A stretch of 64,000 bases of DNA from CAZCPB01 sp044223975 (GTDB lineage Bacteria; Planctomycetota; Phycisphaerae; Phycisphaerales; UBA1924), in the NCBI GenBank assembly GCA_044223975.1, contig JBGALI010000016.1:1-64000 (forward strand), given 5' to 3'. Positions 8,678-17,231 of this stretch are shown piece after piece. A model generated the notes under the pieces. It ran no database searches. It was not told where the DNA came from and saw nothing but the letters and a program-made list of their open reading frames with translations. A program made the position numbers and the translations under genes. How positions within the stretch are numbered: position 1 is the stretch's first letter; every line of letters starts with the position of its first letter.

Positions 8678-9772
8678 ATGCCTGTACACTCTGGCGTGCC
8701 CCGGGTTCGTGCCATTCTGGTCGGTTGTGCTCTTGCGACGAGCGCGCTGTGCGGCGTGACGAACGCCGAGTTGCTCGCCGTCGGGCCGGGCCAGCGGTTC
8801 GCGCGGCCGGAGGCGGCTCTGGCGGCGGCGCGCCCGGGCGACACCATCGAGATTGTCGCCCCCGCGGACGGCGAGCTCGTTCTGGAGCGAGCGGCCCTGC
8901 TCGTGACGGTCAGCGGCCTGAACCTCCGGGCATCGGGGCGCATCGTGCTCGACGGGACGGGGTTCGAGTACTCGGGCGCGGGGAGCATTCCGCGGGCCAT
9001 CGTGCAGGTCGAGCCGGCGGCGAGCGGGGTGACCATCGAGGGGCTCGTGTTCCGCAACGCGCACAATGAGTCGGGGAACGGCGCCGGCGTGCGGGTGAAC
9101 GGCGCCAACGGCGTCACGGTCCGCGCGTGCGAGATCTTCGCGTGCGACATGGGAGTGATGTCGAGCGGCGGGCCCGGGCAGGGTGCCGATCAGCGGTACG
9201 AGGATTGCCTCGTGCACGACAACGGCTCCGCGACGATGTCGGGCTTCAGTCACAACCTTTATTTGGGAGGGGAGGGCGTGACGCTGGAGCGGTGCGAGGT
9301 GCGCGACTCGACGCACGGGCACAACCTCAAGAGCCGTTCGCGGGTGCTGCTCGCGCACGACTGCGCGTTCTCCAACAGCGCGGAGCGGGAAGTCGACCTT
9401 GTCGATTCGGATCTCACCGAGACTCCCGGCTCGGACGCGGTGCTGGATGGCTGCACTATTTCCAAGCGCGCGGACATGAGCGGGAACCGCGGCGTGATCC
9501 ACTTCGGGCGCGACGGCGCACGCACGCGTCGGGGCTCTTTGACGCTGCGCGGCTGCCGCGTCCGGACCAGCTATGTGAGCGCCGTGGTAACCCTGTCGGG
9601 GGCGGAGACGGCGTGCACGATCGAGGATTGCCTCATCGAGAACCCGGCACAGCGATCGGCGCCGCTTGTCGACGGCGTGGACGGGCCGAGCGTGGCCGGT
9701 GTTCAAGTGCGCAGGACCGCGCTAGCTCCCTGCTACGAGGCCGCGAAGAACGATGCGCCGAGCGTGAAGTAG
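8678..9772 (+). CDS. Exported right-handed beta-helix protein
   Basis: 364 aa. A signal peptide (VRAILVGCALATSALCGVTNA) precedes a repeating pattern of short beta strands typical of parallel beta-helix proteins: SGVTIEGLVFRNA, NGVTVRACEIFACDMG, VTLERCEVRDS, SLTLRGCRVRTS and CTIEDCLIE. An N-terminal FARPEAALAAARPGDTIEI segment, which often opens such folds, is also present. It is probably periplasmic or secreted. Many relatives bind or cleave polysaccharides, but no catalytic set can be assigned. A GTG at 8697 is an alternative start. Confidence 0.8.
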   Translation: MPVHSGVPRVRAILVGCALATSALCGVTNAELLAVGPGQRFARPEAALAAARPGDTIEIVAPADGELVLERAALLVTVSGLNLRASGRIVLDGTGFEYSGAGSIPRAIVQVEPAASGVTIEGLVFRNAHNESGNGAGVRVNGANGVTVRACEIFACDMGVMSSGGPGQGADQRYEDCLVHDNGSATMSGFSHNLYLGGEGVTLERCEVRDSTHGHNLKSRSRVLLAHDCAFSNSAEREVDLVDSDLTETPGSDAVLDGCTISKRADMSGNRGVIHFGRDGARTRRGSLTLRGCRVRTSYVSAVVTLSGAETACTIEDCLIENPAQRSAPLVDGVDGPSVAGVQVRRTALAPCYEAAKNDAPSVK

Positions 9773-9841
9773 GTTCCGCCCTGAGGCCTCCGCGCCGGGT
9801 TGAAGGGTGCACTCACCACTGGCGCGCGGTACATTGATGGC

Positions 9842-10093
9842 ATGAACTTCCTCTGGTTCCTGTTGATCGGGCTGTGCGCGGGCTGGCTGGCGGGCGTGCT
9901 GATGAAGGGACGCGGGTTCGGCGTCGTCGGTAACCTGATCATCGGTGTGATCGGCGCGATCCTCGGCGGGTTTCTTTTCGGCCTGCTCGGGCTGCAGAGC
10001 TACTCGCTGCTTGGCTCGCTCGTTACCGCGACCGTGGGCGCGATGGTGCTGCTGTTCCTTGTCGGACTGGCGACCAAGGGACGCCGGGGCTGA
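9842..10093 (+). CDS. GlsB/YeaQ/YmgE-type membrane protein
   Basis: 83-aa small membrane protein with three hydrophobic segments and the Gly-rich pattern GWLAGVLMKGRGFGVVGNLIIGVIGAILGGF, which defines the transglycosylase-associated (YeaQ/YmgE/GlsB) family. Members are often stress-induced; the molecular role is unclear. The ATG at 9842 is chosen because it directly precedes the first span. It is convergent with the DUF2961 gene, with only 3 nt between stops. Confidence 0.9.
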   Translation: MNFLWFLLIGLCAGWLAGVLMKGRGFGVVGNLIIGVIGAILGGFLFGLLGLQSYSLLGSLVTATVGAMVLLFLVGLATKGRRG

Positions 10094-10096
10094 TGC

Positions 10097-11647
10097 TCAC
10101 CGATCCCGCGGTGGTCCCAGCGGCGGACGCTTGGCGCCGGTGCGGTGGCGGAGTCGCACCGAGTCCACCCCCAGCTTGAAGCCCTTGGACTCGGCGTTCT
10201 TGCCCGTGCATTCAAAGCGAAGGACATGCCCGCCGGGCGCGAGCGGGGCTTCCGACAACACCAGTTCCTGCAGGTCGACGGACTTGGAGTAGAAGTCGAT
10301 GGGGTCCCCGATCGGAACGCCGTCGAGAAGCACGCGGTAGGTGCCAAAGTCGTACGAGTGCGTGATCGGCAGCACGGCCCTGTGCACGAGCCCTTCGGGG
10401 ACCGCAAAGCGCAGGTCAACAGAGGCCCCCGCGGCGGTCGCGTCGACGAAGACCTGGCCGTCGCCGGACCAGAGCTGGCCGGCCTGGAGCGTGAGTTCCG
10501 CGTGCATGGTCTTCGCCCCGTTCAGAAGCTCCTTGCCCTCGATGACGGTGTCGATGGGGGGAAGCTGCCGGTCCTTGGCGCTCGGAAGCGTCGCGAACCG
10601 CTTGGGCTGGCCGATCTGGTACCAGAAGGCGACAGTCGCGAAATCGTCCTCCCGCTCGACGTGCCCTTCGACCTTCCCGGTCGTCGTTTCGTCGGCGCTC
10701 ATCCAACCCTGGTGTTCTATTTCTACGCGCAGCGATCTTTGAAAGTGCACGGCGTCGGGGATATGCCAGCGGTACATCGTGCCGCGATTTCCAAGATCGC
10801 CAAGCCAGCCGTCGAGGATGGTCACGCCGAAGTAGGGGTAGCAGGCCTTCTCCATGCCCCATGCGTTCTCGAAGTAGTCCTCGGTGCCGGTGCCCTGCAT
10901 GGTCGGCTTGGAGTCGCCGTCGATGTAGAACTTGTCGTCGCCCTCGCCGAACCACTGCGGGCTGCGGGCGCGGACGGACATGACGGTGCCCACGTAGTGG
11001 CCGCGGCCCTCGATGTCGGCGATGAGGTAGTCGTGGCCGAGCCTGGTGGGGAACTCCTGGCGGTACTGGGCGCAGAAGTACGCGGTGTCGGGCGGCAACG
11101 CGCGTTCCTTCGTGTAGTCGACCTGGTAGTAGAGCGCGGCCAGGGGCTTGTCGCTCTGGTTGGTGATCGTCAGGCGTGCCGACTTCATGAAGGGCATCGG
11201 CCAGAAGCAGTTGTACGAGTCACCCCCCTGCACGACGACGGGCGCAGAATTGCACTCGGCGCGCCGGCCGAACCCCGCGGCAAAGAAATCGCCGAGCGGC
11301 GCTTCGACGGCCGGTTCGCTTGCGCCGTCCCAGTACATCCGGAGGACGACCTCGGACGGGTCGGCGGCGCCGCCCTTGGAGAGCCACGACGGGCCGGACT
11401 CGGCGAACGTGAGCCAGAGGTGGCGGACCACGCCGGGACCGGCGAGTTCGGCGAGGGTGAAAGTCTCGCCGGGCTTGACGGTCCGGTTGTCGGCGTTGCT
11501 CCACGCGTCGGGGGACGCCGAGGAGACTCGCGCGGAAACCGAGTCGCGGACGCGGGTGAGCGCGTCGAGCGAACCGTCCTGTGCCGCGGCAGGAAAGACG
11601 CTCGCGAGCGTGGCGAGGAAGCACCATCCGGTGCGCGGCGTGTTCAT
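10097..11647 (-). CDS. Secreted DUF2961 protein
   Basis: 516 aa. A signal peptide (GWCFLATLASVFPAAAQ) is followed by a DUF2961 domain: NADNRTVKPGETFTLAELAGPG, VRHLWLTF, VVLRMYWDG, EAPLGDFFAAGFG, NCFWPMPF, GTGTEDYFENAWG. DUF2961 proteins are frequent in planctomycetes and Bacteroidetes and are thought to act on carbohydrates; some members are reported as fructan- or arabinan-active glycoside hydrolases. The substrate here is unknown. The ATG at 11647 gives the signal peptide and is preferred to the longer open frame. Confidence 0.85.
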   Translation of the reverse strand: MNTPRTGWCFLATLASVFPAAAQDGSLDALTRVRDSVSARVSSASPDAWSNADNRTVKPGETFTLAELAGPGVVRHLWLTFAESGPSWLSKGGAADPSEVVLRMYWDGASEPAVEAPLGDFFAAGFGRRAECNSAPVVVQGGDSYNCFWPMPFMKSARLTITNQSDKPLAALYYQVDYTKERALPPDTAYFCAQYRQEFPTRLGHDYLIADIEGRGHYVGTVMSVRARSPQWFGEGDDKFYIDGDSKPTMQGTGTEDYFENAWGMEKACYPYFGVTILDGWLGDLGNRGTMYRWHIPDAVHFQRSLRVEIEHQGWMSADETTTGKVEGHVEREDDFATVAFWYQIGQPKRFATLPSAKDRQLPPIDTVIEGKELLNGAKTMHAELTLQAGQLWSGDGQVFVDATAAGASVDLRFAVPEGLVHRAVLPITHSYDFGTYRVLLDGVPIGDPIDFYSKSVDLQELVLSEAPLAPGGHVLRFECTGKNAESKGFKLGVDSVRLRHRTGAKRPPLGPPRDR

Positions 11648-11736
11648 GTCGGCCCTTTCATGCGTGGTCGTCGCCAGACGCGATGATACCTGAACGAGGC
11701 GGCGCACGACCGCGGGCGATTGGGTATCCTGCGCGT

Positions 11737-12534
11737 GTGAAGACCAAGGAAGCAATAGTCCGCAACTGGCTGCCGCGGTACACCGCGCGACCGCTGAAGG
11801 GCGGGGGGACCGACGGCTGGGGCAAGTACATCCTGCTGACAAACTTCAGTGACTACGTCGAGCATTTCGCCAAGAGGTTCGGCGTCGAGGTGAAGGGGCG
11901 CGACCGGCCCATGCAGTCGGCGACCGGGCAGGGCGCGGGGCGTGACATCACCATCCTGAACTTCGGGATGGGCTCGGCGATGGCGGCGACGGTGATGGAC
12001 CTGCTCCTGGCGGTCGAGCCCAAGGCGGTCCTGTTCCTTGGAAAGTGCGGCGGCCTGAAGAAGACCAAGCTGGGCGATTTTGTCCTGCCGATCGCGGCGA
12101 TCCGCGGCGAAGGAACGAGCAACGAGTACATGCCGCCGGAAGTTCCGGCCCTGCCCTCGTTCCGCCTGCAGCGCGCCGTGTCGCAGGCGATCGTGAAGCA
12201 CAAGTGCGACTACTGGACGGGGACGGTCTACACCACCAACCGGCGCGTGTGGGAGCACGACGAGGAGTTCCGCGACTACCTGAAGGAGATTCGCGCCATC
12301 GGGATCGACATGGAAACCGCCACGATCTTCATGGTCGGGTTCGTGAACTCCATCCCCAAGGGTGCGCTGCTGCTCGTGTCGGACAGCCCGATGACGCCCG
12401 AGGGCGTGAAGACGGCCGAGAGCGACCGGATGGTCACCGAAAAATTCGTCGGGAAGCACCTGGACATCGGGATCGACGCGCTGCTGGACCTCCGCGACCG
12501 CGGCGAGAGCGTGAAGCACCTGCGGTTTGAGTGA
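11737..12534 (+). CDS. amn: AMP nucleosidase, short form
   Basis: 265 aa. It matches the phosphorylase-fold AMP nucleosidase domain: ITILNFGMGSAMAATVMDLL, VLFLGKCGGLKKTKLGDFVLPIAAIRGEG, GIDMETATIFMVGF and LLLVSDSPMTPEG. The enzyme splits AMP into adenine and ribose 5-phosphate. It lacks the long N-terminal regulatory domain of the E. coli enzyme (about 480 aa) and resembles the short form of Bacteroidetes. The GTG at 11737 (MKTKEAIVRNWLPRYT) fits the family start. It is convergent with the ABC ATPase gene, 4 nt between stops. Confidence 0.88.
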   Translation: MKTKEAIVRNWLPRYTARPLKGGGTDGWGKYILLTNFSDYVEHFAKRFGVEVKGRDRPMQSATGQGAGRDITILNFGMGSAMAATVMDLLLAVEPKAVLFLGKCGGLKKTKLGDFVLPIAAIRGEGTSNEYMPPEVPALPSFRLQRAVSQAIVKHKCDYWTGTVYTTNRRVWEHDEEFRDYLKEIRAIGIDMETATIFMVGFVNSIPKGALLLVSDSPMTPEGVKTAESDRMVTEKFVGKHLDIGIDALLDLRDRGESVKHLRFE

Positions 12535-12538
12535 GGCG

Positions 12539-13399
12539 TCAGGAATACCGGCGCGGCACGCGCGACTCGCGCTCGCAGGCGTGAACGGCGCTCATCGTCT
12601 GGAAGTACGGGCGGATGGGGGCCGAGTCGGTGCGCTGGAATTCTTCGAACGGGCCGTCGAAGAAGACACGCCCTTCAAAGAGCATGACGACGCGCGGCCG
12701 CAGGCGGGCGAGCAGGGCCGTGTCGTGCGTGACCACGACGCTCGTGCGCTCGAACCCGCCGCCGGTCGCGCGAGCGTGGGTTGAGGCGATCAGTTCGTGC
12801 ACGAGCTGAGAGTGCTCGGGGTCGAGGCCGGCGGTGGGCTCGTCGTAGAAGATGAGGGCCGGGTCCATCACCAGCGCCCGCGCGATCGCGACACGCTTGG
12901 CCATCCCGCCCGAGAGGTCGTCGCGGCTGCGCGTCAGGACAAGGTCCGGGTCGAGACCGACCGACGAGAGCGCGGCCCGCGCCCGGGGCATGATCTCCTC
13001 ATCGGTCTCGCCGCGGATTTCACGCGGCCCCAGCGCGATGTTGTCGTACACCGTGCCGGTAAAGAGCGCGTTGCGCTGGAAAACGATCGCCCAGTTCAGG
13101 CGGAGGCGATCGAGCCCTTCGTCGTCGAGCGTTCCAACGTCAAGGAGCGGCGCACCGGCCGTGGTGAAGTCGGCGACCAGCACGCGCCCCTCGTCGGGCT
13201 TGATGTGGCCGATGATGCAGTGGAGCAGGACCGTCTTGCCACCGCCGGAATTCCCGACGATCGCAACAAGCTCGCCCTGAGAGACGTCGAGGTTGATACC
13301 CCGAAGGACGTGCTGCGAGTTGAACGACTTCTGGACGTCCTCAACGCGGATGGCGGCGGGGGCGGAGCGGGCGGCCGGGGCGGACTCGGTTTCTGACAA
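12539..13399 (-). CDS. ABC ATPase, MlaF/Ttg2A-like
   Basis: About 286 aa. Walker A is GNSGGGKT (49-56), followed by Q-loop VFQRNALF, signature LSGGMAKRVAIARAL, Walker B LIFYDEPT and an H-loop VVVTHD. The GG-G form of Walker A and the LDPEHS segment are typical of MlaF/Mkl ATPases, which power lipid transport between membranes. No MlaE permease or MlaD-type gene lies next to it. No ATG is available: a TTG at 13399 has a good AAAGGGTGG site just upstream; the TTG at 13414 has none. Confidence 0.82.
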   Translation of the reverse strand: MSETESAPAARSAPAAIRVEDVQKSFNSQHVLRGINLDVSQGELVAIVGNSGGGKTVLLHCIIGHIKPDEGRVLVADFTTAGAPLLDVGTLDDEGLDRLRLNWAIVFQRNALFTGTVYDNIALGPREIRGETDEEIMPRARAALSSVGLDPDLVLTRSRDDLSGGMAKRVAIARALVMDPALIFYDEPTAGLDPEHSQLVHELIASTHARATGGGFERTSVVVTHDTALLARLRPRVVMLFEGRVFFDGPFEEFQRTDSAPIRPYFQTMSAVHACERESRVPRRYS

Positions 13400-13638
13400 A
13401 TGCCACCCTTTCAAGTCGCTGAAACAGTATCGAACAAATCGGGGGCGGTACGCGCGTGGCGCTTCTCCGCGGCTGCTCCGAGCGTGCCGATCGCGCCCGC
13501 ACCGAGGAAATTCCGGGGTCGAGCGTGGCCACAGATCCGTTCGAATCGCACGGATCGTGGCCCAAAATCTGAGGTGTTTTCCGGGTTCTCACGCAAAATC
13601 GAATCAGCCCGAAAATCTGTGGATTTCCCGCGTGGGGC

Positions 13639-13678
13639 AAAAAAGAACGAACCTCTCCGACGATCGGAGAGGTTCGTT
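13639..13678 (-). terminator. Rho-independent terminator of the RRM gene
   Basis: A perfect 15-bp inverted repeat (13646-13660 with 13664-13678, 3-nt loop) is followed on the minus strand by a run of six T (13639-13644). It lies 47 nt behind the stop of the RNA-binding protein gene. Confidence 0.92.
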
Positions 13679-13724
13679 GCAGTGCTGCATGGAGCGTCAG
13701 GCGATCGGTGCCCGACGCCGAGGA

Positions 13725-14057
13725 TCACCAGCGACCGCCGCCGCCGCCGCCGCCGCCACGGCTGCCACCGCCGCCGAAGCCGCCGCGACCACCGCCGCCG
13801 CCGCCGCCACCCGGGGCCTTCGGACGGGCCTCGTTGACGTTGAGCTGGCGACCATCCACTTCCTTGCCGTTCAGGGCGTTAATCGCGGCCTGAGCTTGGC
13901 CGCTGTCGTTCATTTCCACGAAGCCGAAGCCGCGGGGGCGGCCCGTCTCGCGGTCCATGACGAGCTGCGCGGACGTGACCTGGCCGTGCTGCTCGAAGAG
14001 CTGACGGAGCGCATCCTCGCTGGTGCTGAACGACAGATTGCCGACGTAAATCTTCAT
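13725..14057 (-). CDS. RRM RNA-binding protein with Gly-rich tail
   Basis: 110 aa: one RNA-recognition motif with RNP2 IYVGNL (3-8) and RNP1 RGFGFVEM (42-49), then a Gly/Arg-rich tail (about 82-110). This is the architecture of the bacterial cold-inducible glycine-rich RNA-binding proteins found in cyanobacteria and planctomycetes. It probably binds single-stranded RNA in the cytoplasm. Its own terminator follows, so it is monocistronic. The Gly-rich tail is encoded by (CCG)-like triplets. Confidence 0.93.
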   Translation of the reverse strand: MKIYVGNLSFSTSEDALRQLFEQHGQVTSAQLVMDRETGRPRGFGFVEMNDSGQAQAAINALNGKEVDGRQLNVNEARPKAPGGGGGGGGRGGFGGGGSRGGGGGGGGRW

Positions 14058-14248
14058 GAGTCTCGATCCAAAGCCCGAATCGTGATAAACCGGTGCTGAA
14101 ACTCGGGCTGAGGGTCGAGCGTCGGTTGGTCCATCCGGTCGCGGGCCCTTGTGCCCCGAACTACGGCGGATCGGAAACAGTATAGAATGGACCCCGCGGC
14201 AACGCCACCGCGCCCGTTTTTTTCCACCGGCGGCTTTGGAGCCTCGAT

Positions 14249-15184
14249 TTGACCATCAGCACACCGGACGTGCGTGAAATGAAGCCGGCGACTCTTACGG
14301 CCCGGATCACCACGCTTATCGTTGTTCTGGTCCCCTTCCTGGGCGTGATTGCGGCAGCCGTGCTCTTGTGGGGTGTGGCCTTGGACTGGCTGCACCTGGG
14401 CCTCTTCATCGGGATGTATCTCGCGACAGGGCTTGGAATTACGGTCGGGTACCACCGCCTGTTCACGCACCGGTCGTTCCAGGCGGTCGCGCCCGTCAAG
14501 GTGCTTTTGGGCATCTTGGGGTCCATGGCGGTGCAGGGGCCGATTCTCCAGTGGGCCTCGAACCACCGCCGCCACCACCAGCACAGTGATACTGCCGCGG
14601 ACCCCCACTCCCCCCACGCCCACGGCGAGGGTGTGAAGGCCGCCCTGAAGGGCTTCTGGCACTCACACTTGGGGTGGCTGTTCGACGGCTCGCCTTTCTA
14701 CGGCATCGCCAAGTACGTGCCCGATCTGCACTCGGACCGGATGGTGCGGGTGGTGAGCAACCTGTTCCCGTTGTGGGTGCTGCTCGGGCTGCTGATCCCC
14801 GCCGCGATCGGTGGGCTGTACACGATGACGTGGATGGGCGCGCTGCTGGGCTTCATCTGGGGCGGCCTGGCCCGCATCTTCCTGGTGCACCACATCACCT
14901 GGAGCGTGAACAGCATCTGCCACATCTGGGGCACGCGTCCGTTCCGCAGCCACGATGAGAGCCGCAACAACCCGATCGTCGGCGTGCTCGCCCTCGGCGA
15001 GGGCTGGCACAACAACCACCACGCGTTCCCGACCTCGGCACGCCACGGCCTGCGGTGGTACCAGTTTGACCTCAGCTACATCGTGATTAAGACGCTGGTG
15101 TTCCTGAAGCTCGCGAGCGCGGTGCGGGTGCCCAGCCCGGACCGGCAGGCCGAGAAGCGGGTCGAGCCCGCGGCGACACGTTGA
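14249..15184 (+). CDS. Membrane fatty acid (acyl-CoA) desaturase
   Basis: About 311 aa with four or more hydrophobic segments and the three histidine boxes of delta-9-type desaturases: HRLFTH (69-74), HRRHH (106-110) and HNNHH (254-258). These bind the di-iron centre that puts a double bond in acyl chains, using oxygen. It acts in the inner membrane and probably tunes membrane fluidity. The TTG at 14249 has a GGAG site 7 nt upstream; the ATG at 14279 is the alternative and would shorten the protein by 10 residues. Confidence 0.92.
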   Translation: MTISTPDVREMKPATLTARITTLIVVLVPFLGVIAAAVLLWGVALDWLHLGLFIGMYLATGLGITVGYHRLFTHRSFQAVAPVKVLLGILGSMAVQGPILQWASNHRRHHQHSDTAADPHSPHAHGEGVKAALKGFWHSHLGWLFDGSPFYGIAKYVPDLHSDRMVRVVSNLFPLWVLLGLLIPAAIGGLYTMTWMGALLGFIWGGLARIFLVHHITWSVNSICHIWGTRPFRSHDESRNNPIVGVLALGEGWHNNHHAFPTSARHGLRWYQFDLSYIVIKTLVFLKLASAVRVPSPDRQAEKRVEPAATR

Positions 15185-15250
15185 CATCCCGCTGACTCCT
15201 CGGCGTCCGATCGCCCGCCGAAAAAACGGTTTGTTCGTTACGCTGCGTGC

Positions 15251-16582
15251 ATGAAGCGATTCATTGCACCGTCGTTGGCGCGGACGTTCTGGCCCCTGGT
15301 GCTCGCGGCGATCCTCGCGCTCGCGAGCGGGCCCCCCGAGCTCAACGGGCTCGACGCCCTATACCCGTCCCTCGAGCGGCTGTACATCGATCTGCACCAG
15401 CATCCGGAGCTCTCGCTCCAGGAGAAGCGGACCGCGGCGAAAATGGCCGCGGAGCTTCGCGCGGCGGGCTTCGAAGTAACCGAGAACGTGGGCGGCCTCG
15501 GCGTTGTCGGGGTGCTGAAGAACGGCGAGGGCCCCACCGTTCTCGTGCGCACGGACATGGACGGCCTGCCGGTGAAGGAGCAGACGGGCCTGCCGTTTGC
15601 GAGCGCGGCGACAGCGACCAACGACGCGGGCGACACGGTGCCGGTGATGCATGCGTGCGGGCACGATGCGCACATGACGTGCTGGATCGGCGCGGCAACG
15701 CTCCTGGCCCAATCCAAGGACCGCTGGCACGGCACGCTCGTGTTCGTCGGCCAGCCCGCCGAGGAAATCGTGCAGGGCGCCAAGCGGATGGTGGATGATG
15801 GGTTGTTCACTCGTTTCCCCAAGCCCGATTACGTGATCGGGCTTCACGTGATGCCGACGCTGCCCGCGGGGCATGTGGGCATCGTCGCCGGCCCGACATC
15901 CGCGGCCTCGGACTCGGTGGACATCACGTTTTACGGCAAGGGCGGGCACGGCGCCAGGCCACACCACGCCATTGATCCGATCGTGATCGCGGCTCGCGCC
16001 GTGGTTGCGCTGCAGACGATCGTTTCGCGCGAGGTCGATCCGTTCGACTCGGCGGTGGTGACGGTGGGCACGTTCCACGCGGGGAACAAGCGGAACATCA
16101 TCCCCGACGAGGCGAAGCTCGGTTTGACGGTGCGGACGTACAAGCCGGAGGTTCAGAAGAAGATCCTGGCGTCGATCGAGCGGATCGCGAAGGCGGAAGC
16201 CGCGGCGGGGGGCGCGCCGCGCGAGCCGGAGGTGAAGGTGCTTGAGAAGGAAGCGGCGGAGGTGTGCGTGAACGACCCCGCGCTGGCGGCCCGCCTGCTC
16301 AAGGCCCTGCAGCGCGGGCTGGGCGAGGGCAACGTCGCGGCGGCCGAGCCCACGATGGGTTCCGAGGATTTCGGCGTGTACGGGCGTGCCGCGGGTGCGC
16401 CGGGGATTCAGTTGTGGCTGGGCGCGGTGGAGCCCAAGATGTTCGCGGATGCGAAGGCGGCGGGACGGACGATGATGCTGCCGGGTCTGCACGGGCCGCA
16501 GTTTGCGCCCGACCGGGAGAAGGCGATCAAGACGGGGACCGCGGCGTTTGTGGAGAGTGTGGTGGAGGTGACGGGGAAGTAG
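15251..16582 (+). CDS. M20-family amidohydrolase
   Basis: 443 aa. An N-terminal hydrophobic segment (FWPLVLAAILALASG) suggests export or anchoring. The catalytic domain has the M20D amidohydrolase motifs: DLHQHPELSLQE, TDMDGLPV (101-108) and MHACGHDAHM (133-142). Later come GQPAEEIVQGAKRM and a dimerisation domain with GGHGARPHHAIDPI. Such enzymes remove acyl groups from amino acids, for example N-acetyl or hippurate type, using two metal ions. The substrate is unknown. Confidence 0.9.
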   Translation: MKRFIAPSLARTFWPLVLAAILALASGPPELNGLDALYPSLERLYIDLHQHPELSLQEKRTAAKMAAELRAAGFEVTENVGGLGVVGVLKNGEGPTVLVRTDMDGLPVKEQTGLPFASAATATNDAGDTVPVMHACGHDAHMTCWIGAATLLAQSKDRWHGTLVFVGQPAEEIVQGAKRMVDDGLFTRFPKPDYVIGLHVMPTLPAGHVGIVAGPTSAASDSVDITFYGKGGHGARPHHAIDPIVIAARAVVALQTIVSREVDPFDSAVVTVGTFHAGNKRNIIPDEAKLGLTVRTYKPEVQKKILASIERIAKAEAAAGGAPREPEVKVLEKEAAEVCVNDPALAARLLKALQRGLGEGNVAAAEPTMGSEDFGVYGRAAGAPGIQLWLGAVEPKMFADAKAAGRTMMLPGLHGPQFAPDREKAIKTGTAAFVESVVEVTGK

Positions 16583-16910
16583 GTGGCGGTCGGAAGCCCG
16601 TGATGAGATCGGGTGCCACGAGTCGCCGTGCCTACCCGCTCTACTCCGCCTACTTCGCCTTCTCCACGGCGCACTCGTGCCACGTGTTTTACTGATCCCT
16701 ACACATGTTCAGCCGCGTGGGATTCATGAGAATCAGTAGGTCTGGTAGCACTGGTGCGCCGCGAGTAGAGTGCGGAGGCGGAGGAGAACGGGTAGGCGCG
16801 GCGACCAGTGGCACCCGCGGTTCGGAATCCGGGTCATCCGCCGATGATCAAGCCGTGCCACCCGCCTTGAGGAGGAACCTCAAGCCGTGGCACGTCAGAT
16901 GTGCCGATGT
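16583..16910. other. Repeat-rich intergenic region
   Basis: About 330 nt behind the amidohydrolase gene, made largely of repeats: an inverted pair (16611-16637/16790-16816) and the first copy of a direct repeat (16840-16866; the second is at 16903-16929). A small hairpin CTTGAGG/CCTCAAG is at about 16865-16884. No gene is seen. Confidence 0.6.
16611..16816. repeat. Inverted repeat pair
   Basis: 27-nt arms at 16611-16637 and 16790-16816 are reverse complements with 3 mismatches (core GGGTAGGC-CGGCGAC-GTGGCACCC). The 152-nt spacer includes further short partly complementary stretches rich in GGCGGAGTAGAG-type sequence. It may be a non-autonomous palindromic element. Confidence 0.65.
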
Positions 16911-16929
16911 TCAAGCCGTTCCACCCGCC
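16840..16929. repeat. Direct repeat, 27-nt unit, two copies
   Basis: Copies at 16840-16866 and 16903-16929 agree at 25 of 27 positions (GCCGATG-TCAAGCCGT-CC core). They have a 63-nt period and a hairpin between them. The second copy overlaps the end of the small open frame at 16911-17213. Confidence 0.7.
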
Positions 16930-17213
16930 CCAGACGCATGCCGAGCCCGCCGAAAGTCAGACCGTTCCATTCCGCCGTGTCGTGGCATCTCTTGCAAGTC
17001 GTAGAATTTCAGCCGCCCAGAGTACAATTTGTTTTCGAGTCTCCAACCAAGATTATGACGAGGGTCCCTCGGATCGGTTAGTTCTATCATCTCCAAACAA
17101 GTGATGGGCACGAAGTCGAGCGGTCCGTCGTGCGCGGAGAGTGCATTGCGCTTAACAATACTCCAGCCACGGGCCCAATACATGACTCCGTATACGTAAT
17201 CAAGGTTCGCCAT
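16911..17213 (-). CDS. Small hypothetical protein, possibly truncated
   Basis: A 100-aa open frame 18 nt behind the PD-(D/E)xK-like gene and on the same strand. It has a believable protein-like N-terminal part (about 1-76) in AT-richer DNA. The last 24 residues are encoded by the dispersed repeat, so the original C-terminus may have been lost when the repeat arrived. No family was recognised. It could also be a chance frame. Confidence 0.35.
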   Translation of the reverse strand: MANLDYVYGVMYWARGWSIVKRNALSAHDGPLDFVPITCLEMIELTDPRDPRHNLGWRLENKLYSGRLKFYDLQEMPRHGGMERSDFRRARHASGAGGTA

Positions 17214-17231
17214 TTCTCTAAACTGTTCGCG

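Noticed and set aside
8648..9706. Upstream extension of the DUF1801 frame
   Set aside because: It overlaps the beta-helix gene in antisense and is rich in Arg/Ala/His; the family start is at 8647.
10145..11686. 513-aa plus-strand frame opposite the DUF2961 gene
   Set aside because: Antisense of a clear gene with signal peptide; composition is Val/Arg/Gly-rich without hydrophobic core pattern.
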